A stretch of 61,081 nt of DNA from Nostocaceae cyanobacterium (GCA_030065825.1 JASJCY010000019.1:1-61081), one strand, 5' to 3'. Counted from the stretch's first letter, positions 1-10,719 are shown. Notes: generated by a model from the letters alone, not told the origin. Made by a program: numbers and translations.

Positions 1-28
1 TTCCAGACGCGACATGTCGCGTCTGGAA
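1..28. repeat. Perfect 28-bp palindrome
   Basis: Both 14-base halves (TTCCAGACGCGACA and its complement) match with no loop. It could be a dispersed cyanobacterial palindrome or the terminator stem of a gene to the left of the window. No T-run follows it, so a Rho-independent terminator is not well supported. The rest of the first 147 bases holds no gene. Confidence 0.7.
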
Positions 29-147
29 CAACTTCTAACTCTTAATTCCTAATTGCTAACTCCTAATCCGCAAATAATAAGTATGTAATTTTACGCATTT
101 TATGAGTGTCTAATTAATTATAAGCAATTTAAATTATTACAAATCGG

Positions 148-2931
148 ATGTGGTCTAATTTCAAAGGATTAAAAGCTATTGTTTGGCGATGGCGTTATGT
201 ATTAATAACTACTCCAACTGTTGCAATATGCATCATGATTGGGGGAATGACAGGATTTTATCAGCTTTTAGAGTGGACTACTCTGGAGCGCTTTTTTGCC
301 TTGCGTCCCCCCGAACCACGGGATGAGCGCATTCTGATAGTCACAATTGACGAACAGGATATCACTAAAGTTGGTACATGGCCTATTCCCGATGCAGTTT
401 TAGCACAGGCGATCGGCAAACTCAAAGCACATAAACCAGCAGCCATTGGCATGGATATTTATCGGGATCTACCAGTAGAACCAGGTCATAAGCAATTAGT
501 GGAGGTGATGAAAACTACACCAAACTTAATTGGAGTCAAGAAACTAGTGGGGGAAAAAGTTGCTCCACCTCCCACCTTGTCTAAACTTGATCAAGTTGCC
601 TTAGCTGATATGGTTTTGGATAGAGATGGCAAAATTAGACGTAGTTTGCTATCTGCTGGTGATGAAAATAATCAAATCTTTCTGGGGTTAGCTGCTCGTG
701 TAAGCCTAATTTATCTAGAATCTCAGGGTATAGAATTAAAGGCTCTAACAGAAAGTGGGAGTATTTTGGGTTTAGGCAAAGCAGTATTTGCACCCATCAG
801 GGGCAATGATTTCAGTTACCGTCAGGCAGATGTTGGAGGATACCAAATTGTCTTAAATTTTACAGCAAGAAAACAAAAGTTTGATACAATTTCATTGCGT
901 GATTTACTGAATAATGCGGCAACCCCAGAACAAATACGCGATCGCATTGTTTTAATTGGTTCAACAGCAAAAAGTACCAATGATTTTTTTAATGTCGGTT
1001 ACGCTGACCAATCGAGTGATTCTGGAGAACGGATGGCTGGTGTAGTAATTCATGCCAATGCAGTTAGCCAAATCTTAAGTGCAGCAACTGATGGACGACC
1101 TCTGATTAAAATATGGTCTACATCAGCAGAGTGGTTATGGGTTTTGTTTTGGTCTGCAATTGGCAGTGGTGTTAGTTGGCAGTTACTACAAATTAATTCT
1201 AAGGATGAGCAAAAATTACCAGGATTGACTATCATTAGCATTGGAATTGCAGCTGGTGCTGTTATAGTTAGTGGTTACGTTGCTTTTATTGTCGGTTGGT
1301 GGATTCCCTCAATTTCACCATTTTTGGCTTTGGTTGCATCCGCAATTGTATCCAGTAACTTTTATAAGCAATGGCAACTTAAACAAGCTAACGAAGAACT
1401 ACAAAGTTATTCTTATGTTCTAGAGCAAAAAGTTAGCGAACGTACCCAAGAATTAGCAAAGGCAAAAATCGCTGCTGACGCTGCTAACCAAGCTAAAAGT
1501 GAATTTTTGGCAAATATGAGTCATGAATTGCGTACACCCTTGAATGGCATTTTGGGATATGCACAAATTTTGGAACGTTCCCCAACTTTGAATCAATCAG
1601 ATGTAGATGGGGTTAAGATTATTCATCAGTGTGGTTCTCATTTATTAACTTTAATCAACGATATTTTAGATTTATCCAAAATAGAAGCAGGAAAATTAGA
1701 ATTGCATCAAAGTGATTTTCATCTTCCTTCCTTTTTAACTGGAGTCGTAGAAATATGTCGTATCCGCGCTCAACAAAAAGGTATTAATTTTATTTCTGAA
1801 ATAGATTCAGAGTTACCGACAGCAGTTAAGACGGATGAAAAACGATTACGACAGGTTTTAATTAATTTACTTGGTAATGCAATTAAATTTACAGATGTAG
1901 GTAGCGTTAGTTTGAAAGTAGGCTATGTCAAAAAAGAAGATTTAAAATTAAATTTAAAAAATCTCAATAATCAAAAATCCGCTGCTCCCAGTAAAGTACA
2001 AGTCCGGTTTGAAATTGAAGATACTGGTGTGGGTATGTCACCAGAACAGTTAAGTAAGATTTTTCAACCTTTTGAGCAAGTAGGAGAACAAAATAAAAAG
2101 GCAGAAGGGACTGGTTTAGGATTAGCAATTACGAATAAAATTGCCACCTTAATGGGGAGTGAAATCCAAGTAGAAAGTACCTTGGGAGTTGGTAGTAAAT
2201 TTTGGCTAGATGTAGATTTAGATATATCCCTAGACTGGATAGATCAAAAATCACAGTTAACTAATAGAAGAATTATTGGAATTAAAGATAAAAAGCCTAA
2301 TATATTGATTGTAGATGACCAATGGGAAAATATTTCAGTTATTTCCACAGTACTAGAAGAAATTGGGTTTACTTGTTTAGAGGCTAAAAATGGTCAAGAA
2401 GCTTTAGAAATAGCCATAGAAAATCAACCAGACCTAATTATAACCGACTTGGCAATGCCAGTAATGGATGGCTTTGAAATGATGAAAGCCATCAGAAATG
2501 AAACTCAACTGCAAGCAGTACCAATTATTGTATCTTCTGCTAGCGTATTTGCAACTGACCAATCTAAAAGTTTAGAAGCAGGAGGAAATTATTTTTTACC
2601 CAAACCCTTGCAAATTGAAAAGTTATTGGAAGTAATACAAAAATATTTAGAATTGGAATGGATTTATGAAGAAGTTAAAGATGAAGATAGTACCTCTGAT
2701 AATTCATCACCATCATCAGCAAGTACAGAATTGATTCCACCACCAACAGCAGAACTTGACAATTTGTTCGATTTAGCAATGAGAGGAAATATTGTTGCAA
2801 TTAAAAAACTATTAGATAAAATTGAACAAGCAGATGATAAGTATAAAGCTTTTACTATAGAGGTTCGTAAAATGACGGACGATTTCCAACTTAAGCAAAT
2901 TCGTGATTTAATCAAGTCATTAAAAGGGTGA
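148..2931 (+). CDS. CHASE2-domain hybrid sensor histidine kinase/response regulator
   Basis: Membrane sensor kinase. An N-terminal membrane segment (about residues 15-40) precedes a CHASE2 extracellular sensor domain (about 40-320). Further membrane segments follow at about 325-400, then a coiled coil. The HisKA H-box is SHELRTPLN with phospho-acceptor His459. The HATPase domain shows N-box [12 protein letters not shown]1 DTGVGMS and G2 [10 protein letters not shown]-terminal receiver domain has VDDQ and a phospho-acceptor Asp in TDLAMP (Asp767). The last 65 residues look helical. All catalytic motifs are intact, so phosphorelay from His to the receiver Asp is expected. CHASE2 ligands are unknown. 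The next gene starts 6 bp after the stop and encodes a receiver-kinase protein, so the two are probably one operon and may signal to each other; that link is inference. Confidence 0.95.
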   Translation: MWSNFKGLKAIVWRWRYVLITTPTVAICIMIGGMTGFYQLLEWTTLERFFALRPPEPRDERILIVTIDEQDITKVGTWPIPDAVLAQAIGKLKAHKPAAIGMDIYRDLPVEPGHKQLVEVMKTTPNLIGVKKLVGEKVAPPPTLSKLDQVALADMVLDRDGKIRRSLLSAGDENNQIFLGLAARVSLIYLESQGIELKALTESGSILGLGKAVFAPIRGNDFSYRQADVGGYQIVLNFTARKQKFDTISLRDLLNNAATPEQIRDRIVLIGSTAKSTNDFFNVGYADQSSDSGERMAGVVIHANAVSQILSAATDGRPLIKIWSTSAEWLWVLFWSAIGSGVSWQLLQINSKDEQKLPGLTIISIGIAAGAVIVSGYVAFIVGWWIPSISPFLALVASAIVSSNFYKQWQLKQANEELQSYSYVLEQKVSERTQELAKAKIAADAANQAKSEFLANMSHELRTPLNGILGYAQILERSPTLNQSDVDGVKIIHQCGSHLLTLINDILDLSKIEAGKLELHQSDFHLPSFLTGVVEICRIRAQQKGINFISEIDSELPTAVKTDEKRLRQVLINLLGNAIKFTDVGSVSLKVGYVKKEDLKLNLKNLNNQKSAAPSKVQVRFEIEDTGVGMSPEQLSKIFQPFEQVGEQNKKAEGTGLGLAITNKIATLMGSEIQVESTLGVGSKFWLDVDLDISLDWIDQKSQLTNRRIIGIKDKKPNILIVDDQWENISVISTVLEEIGFTCLEAKNGQEALEIAIENQPDLIITDLAMPVMDGFEMMKAIRNETQLQAVPIIVSSASVFATDQSKSLEAGGNYFLPKPLQIEKLLEVIQKYLELEWIYEEVKDEDSTSDNSSPSSASTELIPPPTAELDNLFDLAMRGNIVAIKKLLDKIEQADDKYKAFTIEVRKMTDDFQLKQIRDLIKSLKG

Positions 2932-2937
2932 CAATTT

Positions 2938-4260
2938 ATGAATCAGATGGATTTTGATAAAGCTACTATTTTGGTTGTGGATGACAATCCCACAAATTTG
3001 AAAGTATTATGTGGAGCTATTGCTAATTCTGGATGGGAAATTCTAGTAGCCACTGATGGTGAAAGTGCAATTGAACAAACTGAATATGCACAGCCGGATT
3101 TAATTTTGTTAGATATTATGATGCCGGGAATTGACGGTTTTGAAACCTGTCAGAGACTAAAAGCAAATCCCGATACCCAGGATATTCCGATTCTATTTAT
3201 GACTGCTCTTTCTGACACCGTTGATAAGGTTAAGGGATTATCTTTAGGAGCAGTAGATTACATTACCAAGCCTTTCCAAACTGAAGAAGTTTTAGCTAGG
3301 GTTAACGTACATTTAAAGCTACGTTATTTAAGTAAAAAGCTGGAGATGCAAAATGTTGAATTAGAGAAAATAGTTGAGGAACGTACAGAACAACTTTCTC
3401 AAACTCTAGATAATCTCAAGCAATCTCAAATACAGTTAGTACAAACTGAAAAAATGTCTTCTCTAGGTCAGTTAGTTGCTGGGATTGCTCACGAAATGAA
3501 TAATCCCCTCGGTTATCTTATCGGTAATGCGGACTTATTAAATGAGTATATCTATGATTTAATAGAACATCTGCAACTTTATCGCCAACACTATTCAAAT
3601 CCTGTTTTAGATATTGTTAAACATGATAAAGAAATCAATACTTCTCAAATAATTAAAGACACAAAAGAAGTTATGTCCTCAATGAGGACAGGGATAGATA
3701 GTATTTGTAAAATTAGTAATAATTTACGAACTTTCTCCCGTCCTGATAACTCTCATCAAGAATATTTAGATATTCACGAATGTATTGATAGTACTTTGAT
3801 GATTCTCAAGCATAGAATGAAAGCTAATCGTAAACGCTCATATATTGAAATAATTAGGAAATATGGTTCCCTACCATACATTGCATGTTATCCAGGTCAG
3901 ATAAATCAAGTTTTTCTCAATATTATTTCCAACGCAATTGAGGCTTTTGAACAATCTGGCGAACAATCAAAATTAATGTTGGATAGTCAGGAGAAAAATA
4001 CAATTACCATTACTACTGGACTCAATGATTCTGTTACCTGTGTAAGCATTTCTATTGAAGATAATGGACCAGGGATTTCACCAAAAAACAAAGATAAAAT
4101 TTTTGAACAATTTTTTACCACCAAAACACTAGGTCAAGCAAGTGGACTAGGATTATCTATCTCTAAGCAAGTCATAGAATATATGCATGAAGGCAAACTC
4201 ATCTGTAATTCAGAAGTTGGTAAAGGAACAGAATTTATCATTGAAATTCCGATTCGATAA
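2938..4260 (+). CDS. Response regulator-histidine kinase (receiver-HisKA-HATPase)
   Basis: Soluble signalling protein with an N-terminal receiver domain (about residues 8-125; VDDNPTN, phospho-acceptor Asp59 in LLDIMMP, Lys in ITKPF). A coiled coil (about 128-165) leads to an NtrB-like HisKA box GIAHEMNNPL (His185) and a HATPase domain with N-box NIISNAIEAF, G1 DNGPGIS and G2 ASGLGLSIS. There is no membrane segment, so its input is probably phosphotransfer to Asp59 from another kinase. The CHASE2 hybrid kinase 6 bp upstream is the obvious candidate partner. Receiver-first kinases are frequent in cyanobacteria. The output target is not visible here: neither protein has a DNA-binding domain, so a separate regulator must exist elsewhere or the output is protein-level. 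Confidence 0.94.
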   Translation: MNQMDFDKATILVVDDNPTNLKVLCGAIANSGWEILVATDGESAIEQTEYAQPDLILLDIMMPGIDGFETCQRLKANPDTQDIPILFMTALSDTVDKVKGLSLGAVDYITKPFQTEEVLARVNVHLKLRYLSKKLEMQNVELEKIVEERTEQLSQTLDNLKQSQIQLVQTEKMSSLGQLVAGIAHEMNNPLGYLIGNADLLNEYIYDLIEHLQLYRQHYSNPVLDIVKHDKEINTSQIIKDTKEVMSSMRTGIDSICKISNNLRTFSRPDNSHQEYLDIHECIDSTLMILKHRMKANRKRSYIEIIRKYGSLPYIACYPGQINQVFLNIISNAIEAFEQSGEQSKLMLDSQEKNTITITTGLNDSVTCVSISIEDNGPGISPKNKDKIFEQFFTTKTLGQASGLGLSISKQVIEYMHEGKLICNSEVGKGTEFIIEIPIR

Positions 4261-4390
4261 TTGTTTCAATATGAATAAAAATACAGTTCCTCTGTACCTA
4301 GGATGCTAGATTAAAGATTAAAATAGGGAAGAGGAAAAAATAGAAAAAATAAAATTATTTTTCAACTTTTATCAAAAAAAAGTACATCAA

Positions 4391-6958
4391 ATGAAAACTT
4401 TACATTACAATATTTGCCTGGGAATATTAACCTTACTATTAGTTACAGCTGCTGTTCCCACATTGGCACATAAGGTAGATTCTCCAGATAATTTGACATC
4501 TATAAATAAATCCCAAAAGAATTCCCAAAAGAATTCCCAAAATTTACTAGCAGAAGGCAAAAATTTGTTTCAATCGGGACGTTTTGCAGAAGCAGCGAAA
4601 TTTTGGGAACAAGCAAGTTGGGAATTTAAAAAGCAAGGGGATGTGATTAATCAAGCTTGGAGTCTTAATTATTTATCCTTAGCCTATCAAAACTTGGGTG
4701 AGTGGAGGAAAGCTGAAGATGCAATCACAACCAGTCTCAATCTCTTACAACAAAAAAAGGGAAATGCCGCAAGTTTGGCTGTAGCTTTTAATACTCAAGG
4801 TGGTTTAAAACTTGCCATGGGACAAGCAGAAGCAGCCCTAAAAGCCTGGGAAAATGCAGAAAAAGCCTATAGTGCTGCTAAGGATGAAGAAGGTAAAATA
4901 GGTAGCCAAATTAACCAAGCACAAGCATTGCAAACCTTGGGATTATACAGGCGATCGCAAAAGTTGTTAGGGAGCATCAAGGAAAAGTTGGAACATCAGG
5001 ATAATTCCTTGGTTAAAGTCAAAGCATTACAGAGTTTGGGAGAAGCTTTACAAATAATAGGAGATTTAGAACAATCCCAAGAGGTTTTAAAGCAAAGTTT
5101 GACAATTAGTCAAAAGCTAAATTTAGCTACAGACAGCAGCAATATTCTGTTTAGTTTAGGAAATACCTCCAGGAAATTAAAGCAAACAGAAGCAGCTTTA
5201 GGTTACTATCAACAAGCAGCTAAGAGTACTACTCATCCCAGTTTACGCACCCAAGCCCAGTTAAATCAACTCAGCTTGTATGTAGAAACTTCCCAGTGGG
5301 AGCAAGCAAAGTCCGCCTTAGCACCAATTAAATCCCAACTTGTCAGTCTTCCTCCCAGTCGCACATCCATTTACGCAGCCGTTAACTTTGCTTCTAGCCT
5401 ATCTCGGTTAGCCAAACAGGAGAACTCCCATTTATACCAAGACGCATCTCAAATTTTAGCACGTGGGGTACAGCAAGCAGAAAATTTGGGGGATATGCGA
5501 GCCAAAGCATATGCTCTGTCAGAATTAGGGAAATTGTATTATCAAACACAGCAATTCTCAGAATCTTTACAAATTTCCCGACAAGCCCTACAAATTGCTC
5601 AAAGCATTAACGCCTCAGATATAGCTTACCAGGCAGCTTGGCAAGTTGGACGTATTCTCAAAATCAAAGAAGATTCCCCAGGTGCGATCGCTGCTTATGA
5701 TTCCGCTGTCAAAACTCTGACAATTCTACGTAATGACTTGGTAGCAACTAGTAAAGATGCCCAATTTTCCTTTCAGGAGAGTGTAGAACCTGTTTATCGG
5801 GAATTTGTCGAGTTACTATTGTCTCCCAGCCCAGAGGAGATTTCTCAGGCAAACTTAAAACTAGCACGGGAAACCATTGAAGGATTACAACTGGCAGAAT
5901 TAGACAACTTCTTTAAAGAAGCCTGTTTAACCGCTACACCCCAGCAAATTGACAAAATCGATTCCACCGCAGCAGTTATCTATCCCATTATTTTATCAAA
6001 TCGCTTAGAAGTAATTCTCTCGGTTCCCGGAAAACCCCTGAGAAACTACAAAACTGAAATATCAGAGGCTGAGGTTGAGCAGACAATCAAAAAAATGCGA
6101 CGATACCTGAATCCGGCTTTATCCAAGCAAACAGGTTTGCGTCTTTCTCAACAAGTATATGATTGGTTAATTCGTCCTGCGGAAGCTGAACTAGCTAATA
6201 GTGGTGTAAAAACATTAGCATTTGTTCTCGATGGTTCCCTGCGTAATGTGCCCATGGCTGCCTTATATGATGGTAAACAATACTTAGTTGAGAAATATGG
6301 CATTGCTCTCTCACCAGGAATGCAATTATTAAAAGCGCGGACTCTCCAAGGAAACAATCTGCAAGTGATTACCGCTGCATTAAGTGAAGCCCGTCAAGGT
6401 TTTAAAGCCCTACCAGCAGTCAAACAAGAAGTCAAAGAAATTGCAGCCCAAGTTTCTTCCAAACTGCTTTTAAATGAAACATTTACCAATAGCAACCTCA
6501 AAGATAGTATCAAAACAAAGGAAGTTTCTGTCCTACATCTTGCTACTCACGGTCAATTTAGTAGCAATTCCGAAGATACTTTTATACTCACTTGGGACAA
6601 CAAGGTAAAGGTTAAAGAACTAGATGAATTATTCACTGTGAAAAATCTTTCCGAATCTACCCCAGTAGAATTACTAGTCCTCAGTGCTTGTCAAACTGCC
6701 AAAGGAGACAATAGAGCAATCTTAGGACTAGCAGGAGTAGCAGTTCGTTCCGGTGCCCGCAGTACCTTAGGTACATTATGGGCAGTAAAAGATGAGTCCA
6801 CAGCTAAATTTATGGTCGAGTTTTATAAACAACTGAGAAAACCCGGAATCACCAAAGCCGAAGCATTAAGAAATACCCAAATTGCCTTTTTACAAAATGG
6901 TGATTTTCAACACCCATTTTATTGGTCAGCTTTTGTATTAATTGGCAATTGGATTTAA
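4391..6958 (+). CDS. Secreted TPR protein with C-terminal CHAT (caspase-like) domain
   Basis: The first 26 residues form a Sec-type signal peptide (hydrophobic core then PTLAH), so the protein is probably exported. TPR-type helical repeats fill about residues 55-440. The C-terminal half is a CHAT domain, a clan CD peptidase fold. The putative catalytic His720 lies in LHLATHGQF and Cys767 in LSACQTAKG, and the conserved GLAGVAVRSGA and GTLWAV segments follow. Family knowledge: CHAT proteins include separase-like and gasdermin-cleaving proteases as well as HetF of heterocyst cyanobacteria. Substrates of the abundant exported cyanobacterial CHAT-TPR proteins are unknown. Both dyad residues are intact, so proteolytic activity is plausible. 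It stands alone, 130 bp after the receiver kinase. A short direct repeat of codons (SQKN) lies just after the signal peptide. Confidence 0.93.
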   Translation: MKTLHYNICLGILTLLLVTAAVPTLAHKVDSPDNLTSINKSQKNSQKNSQNLLAEGKNLFQSGRFAEAAKFWEQASWEFKKQGDVINQAWSLNYLSLAYQNLGEWRKAEDAITTSLNLLQQKKGNAASLAVAFNTQGGLKLAMGQAEAALKAWENAEKAYSAAKDEEGKIGSQINQAQALQTLGLYRRSQKLLGSIKEKLEHQDNSLVKVKALQSLGEALQIIGDLEQSQEVLKQSLTISQKLNLATDSSNILFSLGNTSRKLKQTEAALGYYQQAAKSTTHPSLRTQAQLNQLSLYVETSQWEQAKSALAPIKSQLVSLPPSRTSIYAAVNFASSLSRLAKQENSHLYQDASQILARGVQQAENLGDMRAKAYALSELGKLYYQTQQFSESLQISRQALQIAQSINASDIAYQAAWQVGRILKIKEDSPGAIAAYDSAVKTLTILRNDLVATSKDAQFSFQESVEPVYREFVELLLSPSPEEISQANLKLARETIEGLQLAELDNFFKEACLTATPQQIDKIDSTAAVIYPIILSNRLEVILSVPGKPLRNYKTEISEAEVEQTIKKMRRYLNPALSKQTGLRLSQQVYDWLIRPAEAELANSGVKTLAFVLDGSLRNVPMAALYDGKQYLVEKYGIALSPGMQLLKARTLQGNNLQVITAALSEARQGFKALPAVKQEVKEIAAQVSSKLLLNETFTNSNLKDSIKTKEVSVLHLATHGQFSSNSEDTFILTWDNKVKVKELDELFTVKNLSESTPVELLVLSACQTAKGDNRAILGLAGVAVRSGARSTLGTLWAVKDESTAKFMVEFYKQLRKPGITKAEALRNTQIAFLQNGDFQHPFYWSAFVLIGNWI

Positions 6959-6988
6959 CTATTAACTCTCAAGAAACAGTCTTAACAG

Positions 6989-7016
6989 GGAATAGGGAAT
7001 AGGGAATAGGGAACAG
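6989..7016. repeat. GGGAATA heptanucleotide repeat (STRR-type)
   Basis: Stacked copies of GGGAATA follow the CHAT gene. This is the short tandemly repeated repetitive sequence class known from heterocystous cyanobacteria; another array is at 18250-18290. Confidence 0.8.
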
Positions 7017-7061
7017 GAAAATCTTAACAGGGTAGAGGAAGTGTAATCGCACCCCTTAACT

Positions 7062-7393
7062 CGTTTCCAGGCTGAGCCTGGAAACGCATTCTAAGAGGCT
7101 CTGCCTCAAGAGTTAATGGGAGCCAGAGTCTCCCTAAAATACATTACAAGGTAAAACCTTGTAACGAGAGAACAACAGTTAACTCGTTTCTGGGCTGCTG
7201 CCTGGAAACGCATTCTAAGAGGCTCTGCCTCCAGACTTAATGGGAGCCAGAGTCTCCCTAAAATACATTACAAGGTAAAACCTTGTAACGAGAGAACAAC
7301 AGTTAACTCGTTTCTGGGCTGCTGCCTGGAAACACATTCTAAGAGGCTCTGCCTCCCTAAAATACATTACAAGGTAAAACTTTGTAACGAGAG
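7062..7393. repeat. Three tandem copies of a ~124-bp palindrome-rich repeat
   Basis: Copies begin at 7062, 7185 and 7309; the third is internally shortened. Each starts with an inverted repeat (CGTTTC..GGAAACG), contains AGAGGCTCTGCCTC, and ends with a second inverted repeat around ACAAGGTAAAACCTTGT. With the heptamer array it makes up much of the 742-bp gap between the CHAT gene and the kinase. The remaining 7394-7701 is AT-rich and may carry the promoter of the kinase gene; nothing else was recognised. Confidence 0.85.
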
Positions 7394-7701
7394 TCTACAA
7401 AGGTGTACAGAGTTCATAAAGGCTACTTACAAATATCTTGACTATATTTAAAGCTTTAGGATATTATTATTTATATAATGTAAATTATTTTTGTTCATAT
7501 ATATTTTTATACTTTCAACCCAAAAACTGCAACTAAATATACACAATAAATATAAATAGTTAATCTTGCTTATTGTATATTCCCCAAAATGAGGAAACTT
7601 CATAAAAATATAAGCATATTTTTTGTGTATATCTACATATAAAATTGGTTCATTGATAATATGGGGGCTAACCTTGGAGAAGATGCTATCGCCCGTGAAT
7701 T

Positions 7702-9630
7702 ATGCAAGTATGTCAAAATCCCAATTGTTCTAATCCCTTCAATTCTGACAGTAATAAATTTTGCATTAGTTGCGGACACAGCAAATTTGGCATCTTGCTG
7801 AGAAGCCGCTATCGCGTATTGAAATTAATTGGCGAAGGCGGATTTAGTAGAACATATTTAGCAGAAGATGTAGATAGACTAGATGCTCCCTGTGTAATTA
7901 AACAATTCTTCCCCCAAGTAGAGGGAACGGGAGCGAGAATGAAAGCAGCGGAATTATTTAAAGAAGAGGCTTTTCGTCTATATGATTTAGGAGAGAATCA
8001 CTTACAAATTCCCCGATTGCTAGCTTACTTTCAACAAGGTTCTAGCCTCTATCTAGTGCAAGAATTTATTCCCGGAGAAACATTATTTAAAGAACTGCGA
8101 TATAAATCTTTTACAGAAGCAGAAATTTGGCAAATATTAGCAGATTTATTACCAGTTTTAGATTTTATTCACTCCAGAAACGTCATTCATCGGGATATCA
8201 AACCAGAAAATATTATTCGCCGTCAAAGCGATAATCAACTGGTATTAATTGACTTTGGTGGAGCCAAACAAGTCACCCAAACTAGTTTAGCCAGACAAGC
8301 AACAGCAATATATACAATTGGTTATGCCCCCAGCGAACAAATGGCTGGATTTGCCTGTCAAGCCAGCGATTTATATGCTTTAGGTGTAACTTGCGTGCGG
8401 CTATTAACTCAATGTTTACCCTTACAAGATCCCTACGGACAAATTCAGGATCGTCTTTATGATGCCATGAATGGCGAGTGGTTGTGGCGAGAACGTTTAC
8501 AAGAAAAAGGAGTGAGTGTCAGCGAAGGTTTGGGGAAAATACTGGATAAATTACTCAAACATTTAGCCAAAGAAAGATATCAATCAGCAGCAGAAGCATT
8601 GCGAGATTTACAAGCATTAAATCTGGAAAAAATAACCGTTGCACCCACAATTGTTAATCTTCCCCAACCAGAATTATCTCCGTCAAAAAATACAGTTGTT
8701 ACCATTACCCAACAACAATCACCCCCCCTAGCACAAACAGCTGTATCTACAAAATCCACGGTGCAAACTTGCGAATTTATCCAAACCTTTGATTTTGAGA
8801 TTGTCACCGTAGATGCACTAGGGAAAGAAACCAGTCGTAAACCCGGAAGTGCCAAATTCTTTGCAGAAGACTTGGGTAATAAACTCAATTTAGAAATGGT
8901 ATTACTTCCTCAGGGAACATTCATTATGGGTTCCCCCCCAGGAGAAGGAGACGCTGACGAACGTCCACAACATCAAGTATCCATAGAATCCTTTTTTATG
9001 GGAAAATATCCCATAACTCAGGCACAATGGCGATCTGTGGCAGCCTTACCTAGAATTAAACAAACCTTAAATCCCAACCCCTCTAAATTTAAAGGTGCAA
9101 ATCGACCAGTAGAAAATATATCTTGGTATGAAGCAGTAGAATTTTGTGCCAGACTGCGGGAAAAAACAGGACGACAGTATCGTTTACCCAGCGAAGCCGA
9201 ATGGGAATATGCTTGTCGTGCAGGAACTACTACCCCTTTCCACTTTGGCGACACCATTACCAGTGAATTAGCAAATTGTAACCCTGGGAATGGAAATCAC
9301 AGGGAAATACGCAAAGGAACCAAAACCGTGGGCACTTCCAGCCTAGCTAACGCCTTTGGATTATATGATATGCATGGGCAAGTTTGGGAATGGTGTGCCG
9401 ATTCTTGGCATCCAAATTATCAAAATGCACCCACTGATGGAAGTGCGTGGGAAAGCGGTGGAGATGCCCATCGCCGGGTGCTGCGCGGTGGTTCTTGGAG
9501 TTTTAGCCCCCAAATGTGTCGTAGCGCCAGCCGTAGCTGGAATGAAGCCGTAGGAGGACTGAGGATTTGTGGCTTTCGGGTTGTGGCGACTTTCTTCGAC
9601 TGGAATTCTGTAGGGGCACGGCATCCATAA
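7702..9630 (+). CDS. Ser/Thr protein kinase fused to formylglycine-generating-enzyme (SUMF1-like) domain
   Basis: The order is an N-terminal zinc ribbon (CQNPNC..CISC, residues 4-24), a complete Hanks-type kinase (about 35-310: glycine loop GEGGFSRTYLAED, Lys in VIKQFF, catalytic HRDIKPEN with Asp165, DFGGAK), a low-complexity linker, and an FGE-sulfatase domain (about 395-630: GTFIMGS, RPQHQVSIESF, NRPVENISWYEAVEFC, RLPSEAEWEYACRAG, HGQVWEWC, RRVLRGGSW, GFRVV). This fusion is common in filamentous cyanobacteria. The FGE-like half may be a C-type-lectin-fold module acting as a target-binding or maturation domain rather than a true sulfatase activator. The last ~10 residues (..NSVGARHP) and the stop codon come from a dispersed GTAGGGGCACGGC inverted repeat that begins at 9610, so the original C-terminus was probably altered slightly. 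Confidence 0.94.
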   Translation: MQVCQNPNCSNPFNSDSNKFCISCGHSKFGILLRSRYRVLKLIGEGGFSRTYLAEDVDRLDAPCVIKQFFPQVEGTGARMKAAELFKEEAFRLYDLGENHLQIPRLLAYFQQGSSLYLVQEFIPGETLFKELRYKSFTEAEIWQILADLLPVLDFIHSRNVIHRDIKPENIIRRQSDNQLVLIDFGGAKQVTQTSLARQATAIYTIGYAPSEQMAGFACQASDLYALGVTCVRLLTQCLPLQDPYGQIQDRLYDAMNGEWLWRERLQEKGVSVSEGLGKILDKLLKHLAKERYQSAAEALRDLQALNLEKITVAPTIVNLPQPELSPSKNTVVTITQQQSPPLAQTAVSTKSTVQTCEFIQTFDFEIVTVDALGKETSRKPGSAKFFAEDLGNKLNLEMVLLPQGTFIMGSPPGEGDADERPQHQVSIESFFMGKYPITQAQWRSVAALPRIKQTLNPNPSKFKGANRPVENISWYEAVEFCARLREKTGRQYRLPSEAEWEYACRAGTTTPFHFGDTITSELANCNPGNGNHREIRKGTKTVGTSSLANAFGLYDMHGQVWEWCADSWHPNYQNAPTDGSAWESGGDAHRRVLRGGSWSFSPQMCRSASRSWNEAVGGLRICGFRVVATFFDWNSVGARHP

Positions 9631-9673
9631 TCTCTCGGTTTCTAGAGTAATTTTGCTGACGCCGTGCCCCTAC
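9610..9673. repeat. GTAGGGGCACGGC inverted-repeat element
   Basis: GTAGGGGCACGGC at 9610-9622 is the exact reverse complement of 9661-9673. The element overlaps the 3' end of the kinase-FGE gene. The same element in opposite orientation, with closely matching interior, is at 33079-33250. Partial copies (gacggcgtgcccg, gacgccgtgcccc) continue to about 9710. Confidence 0.85.
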
Positions 9674-9753
9674 ATTGGTGACGGCGTGCCCGTGTGACGC
9701 CGTGCCCCTTGGGGATAATTTATTTTTTGGATTCCCTTGCACTCAGTATTAGG

Positions 9754-10719
9754 TTACACCATTTTTAGATCCGCATACTCTGCTAATAAATCATCAGCCG
9801 AAAGCGTGTCTCCTTCAGCTTGGGGAGTCCATAGCACTTCAATCGCCAACAGGTTATCCCCGGAAATGCTACCAATTTGCCGTAATGCTTGGCGTAAGTC
9901 ATCGGTATTGTTAATCTGGGAAATCTCAAACTTACCCAGAGTAGCCGCCAATAAGGTAACAATAATATATTCTCCCGGACCTTGAGTAATTAAATCTGTG
10001 GGATTATCAGTTTTATCTCCAGGTAAAGCATCTTTAGCCAAAACTGCTTTTAGTTGGTTGTTAACATTAGTCAGAGTCTCTTCCGTAAATTTACTGCGTT
10101 CTGCCAATGCTAAACGATTAAATTCCCCTTCCGCAGCATTTAAACGGGCTTGCTTGGTACCGCCACCTGCATATACCCAGTATTCTGGATGGCGAAGCAA
10201 AGCCAAACTAGTTTCTTGTAAAACTTCTGCCCTTCCTTGGGGAGAGTTGGTATCAGCAGTTTCCGCAATCTTATTTAGTTCGGATTGCAAACTGCGAGCA
10301 TCGGCTAATAAACCTACCTGCAAACGAGTCACAGATACAGGAGGGTTGCTGCTATAACCTACTTCCTCACCTCCACCGCTAGCAACTCGCCGAAAAGTTT
10401 GCGTCAGGAAATTAGCGATGGCAATAAAGATTAAAATACTCAGTAAACCGCCAAAACCACCCCCAAAACCGAAGAAAGGCAATAGGAAAGGAAAGCCAAA
10501 CCCACCACCGGGATAAGGGGCATAATAGCCACCAGGGGCACGGGTACGGGGTGCATAGGTGCGACTAGATGGCACCCTAAAGGAACCAGCACCAATCCGT
10601 CCTCCACTGCGGACAGCTAAGGCTCCACGGGCATATCCAAGTGTTAATAGACACACAAGGCAGAGGAGAGATACATATTTTAAAAGTAGTTTAATTGTCT
10701 GTTGGATTTTGTTACGCAT
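9754..10719 (-). CDS. DUF1517 family membrane protein
   Basis: The 321-residue protein has an N-terminal hydrophobic segment or signal peptide (about residues 10-35). A Ser/Arg/Gly/Pro-rich stretch with GGRIGAGSF follows, then a glycine- and phenylalanine-rich hydrophobic region (about 65-110) and a soluble C-terminal domain (about 125-321). That layout is characteristic of DUF1517. Plant chloroplast members of this family affect photosynthetic acclimation to fluctuating light, and the cyanobacterial role is unknown. Membrane location, probably thylakoid or plasma membrane, is inferred. It is transcribed convergently with the kinase-FGE gene and stands alone. The ATG at 10719 gives the full signal segment. 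Confidence 0.88.
   Translation of the reverse strand: MRNKIQQTIKLLLKYVSLLCLVCLLTLGYARGALAVRSGGRIGAGSFRVPSSRTYAPRTRAPGGYYAPYPGGGFGFPFLLPFFGFGGGFGGLLSILIFIAIANFLTQTFRRVASGGGEEVGYSSNPPVSVTRLQVGLLADARSLQSELNKIAETADTNSPQGRAEVLQETSLALLRHPEYWVYAGGGTKQARLNAAEGEFNRLALAERSKFTEETLTNVNNQLKAVLAKDALPGDKTDNPTDLITQGPGEYIIVTLLAATLGKFEISQINNTDDLRQALRQIGSISGDNLLAIEVLWTPQAEGDTLSADDLLAEYADLKMV

Noticed and set aside
9998-10357. 119-codon frame antisense to the DUF1517 gene
   Set aside because: No domain and no ribosome-binding site; it is the shadow of a conserved gene.
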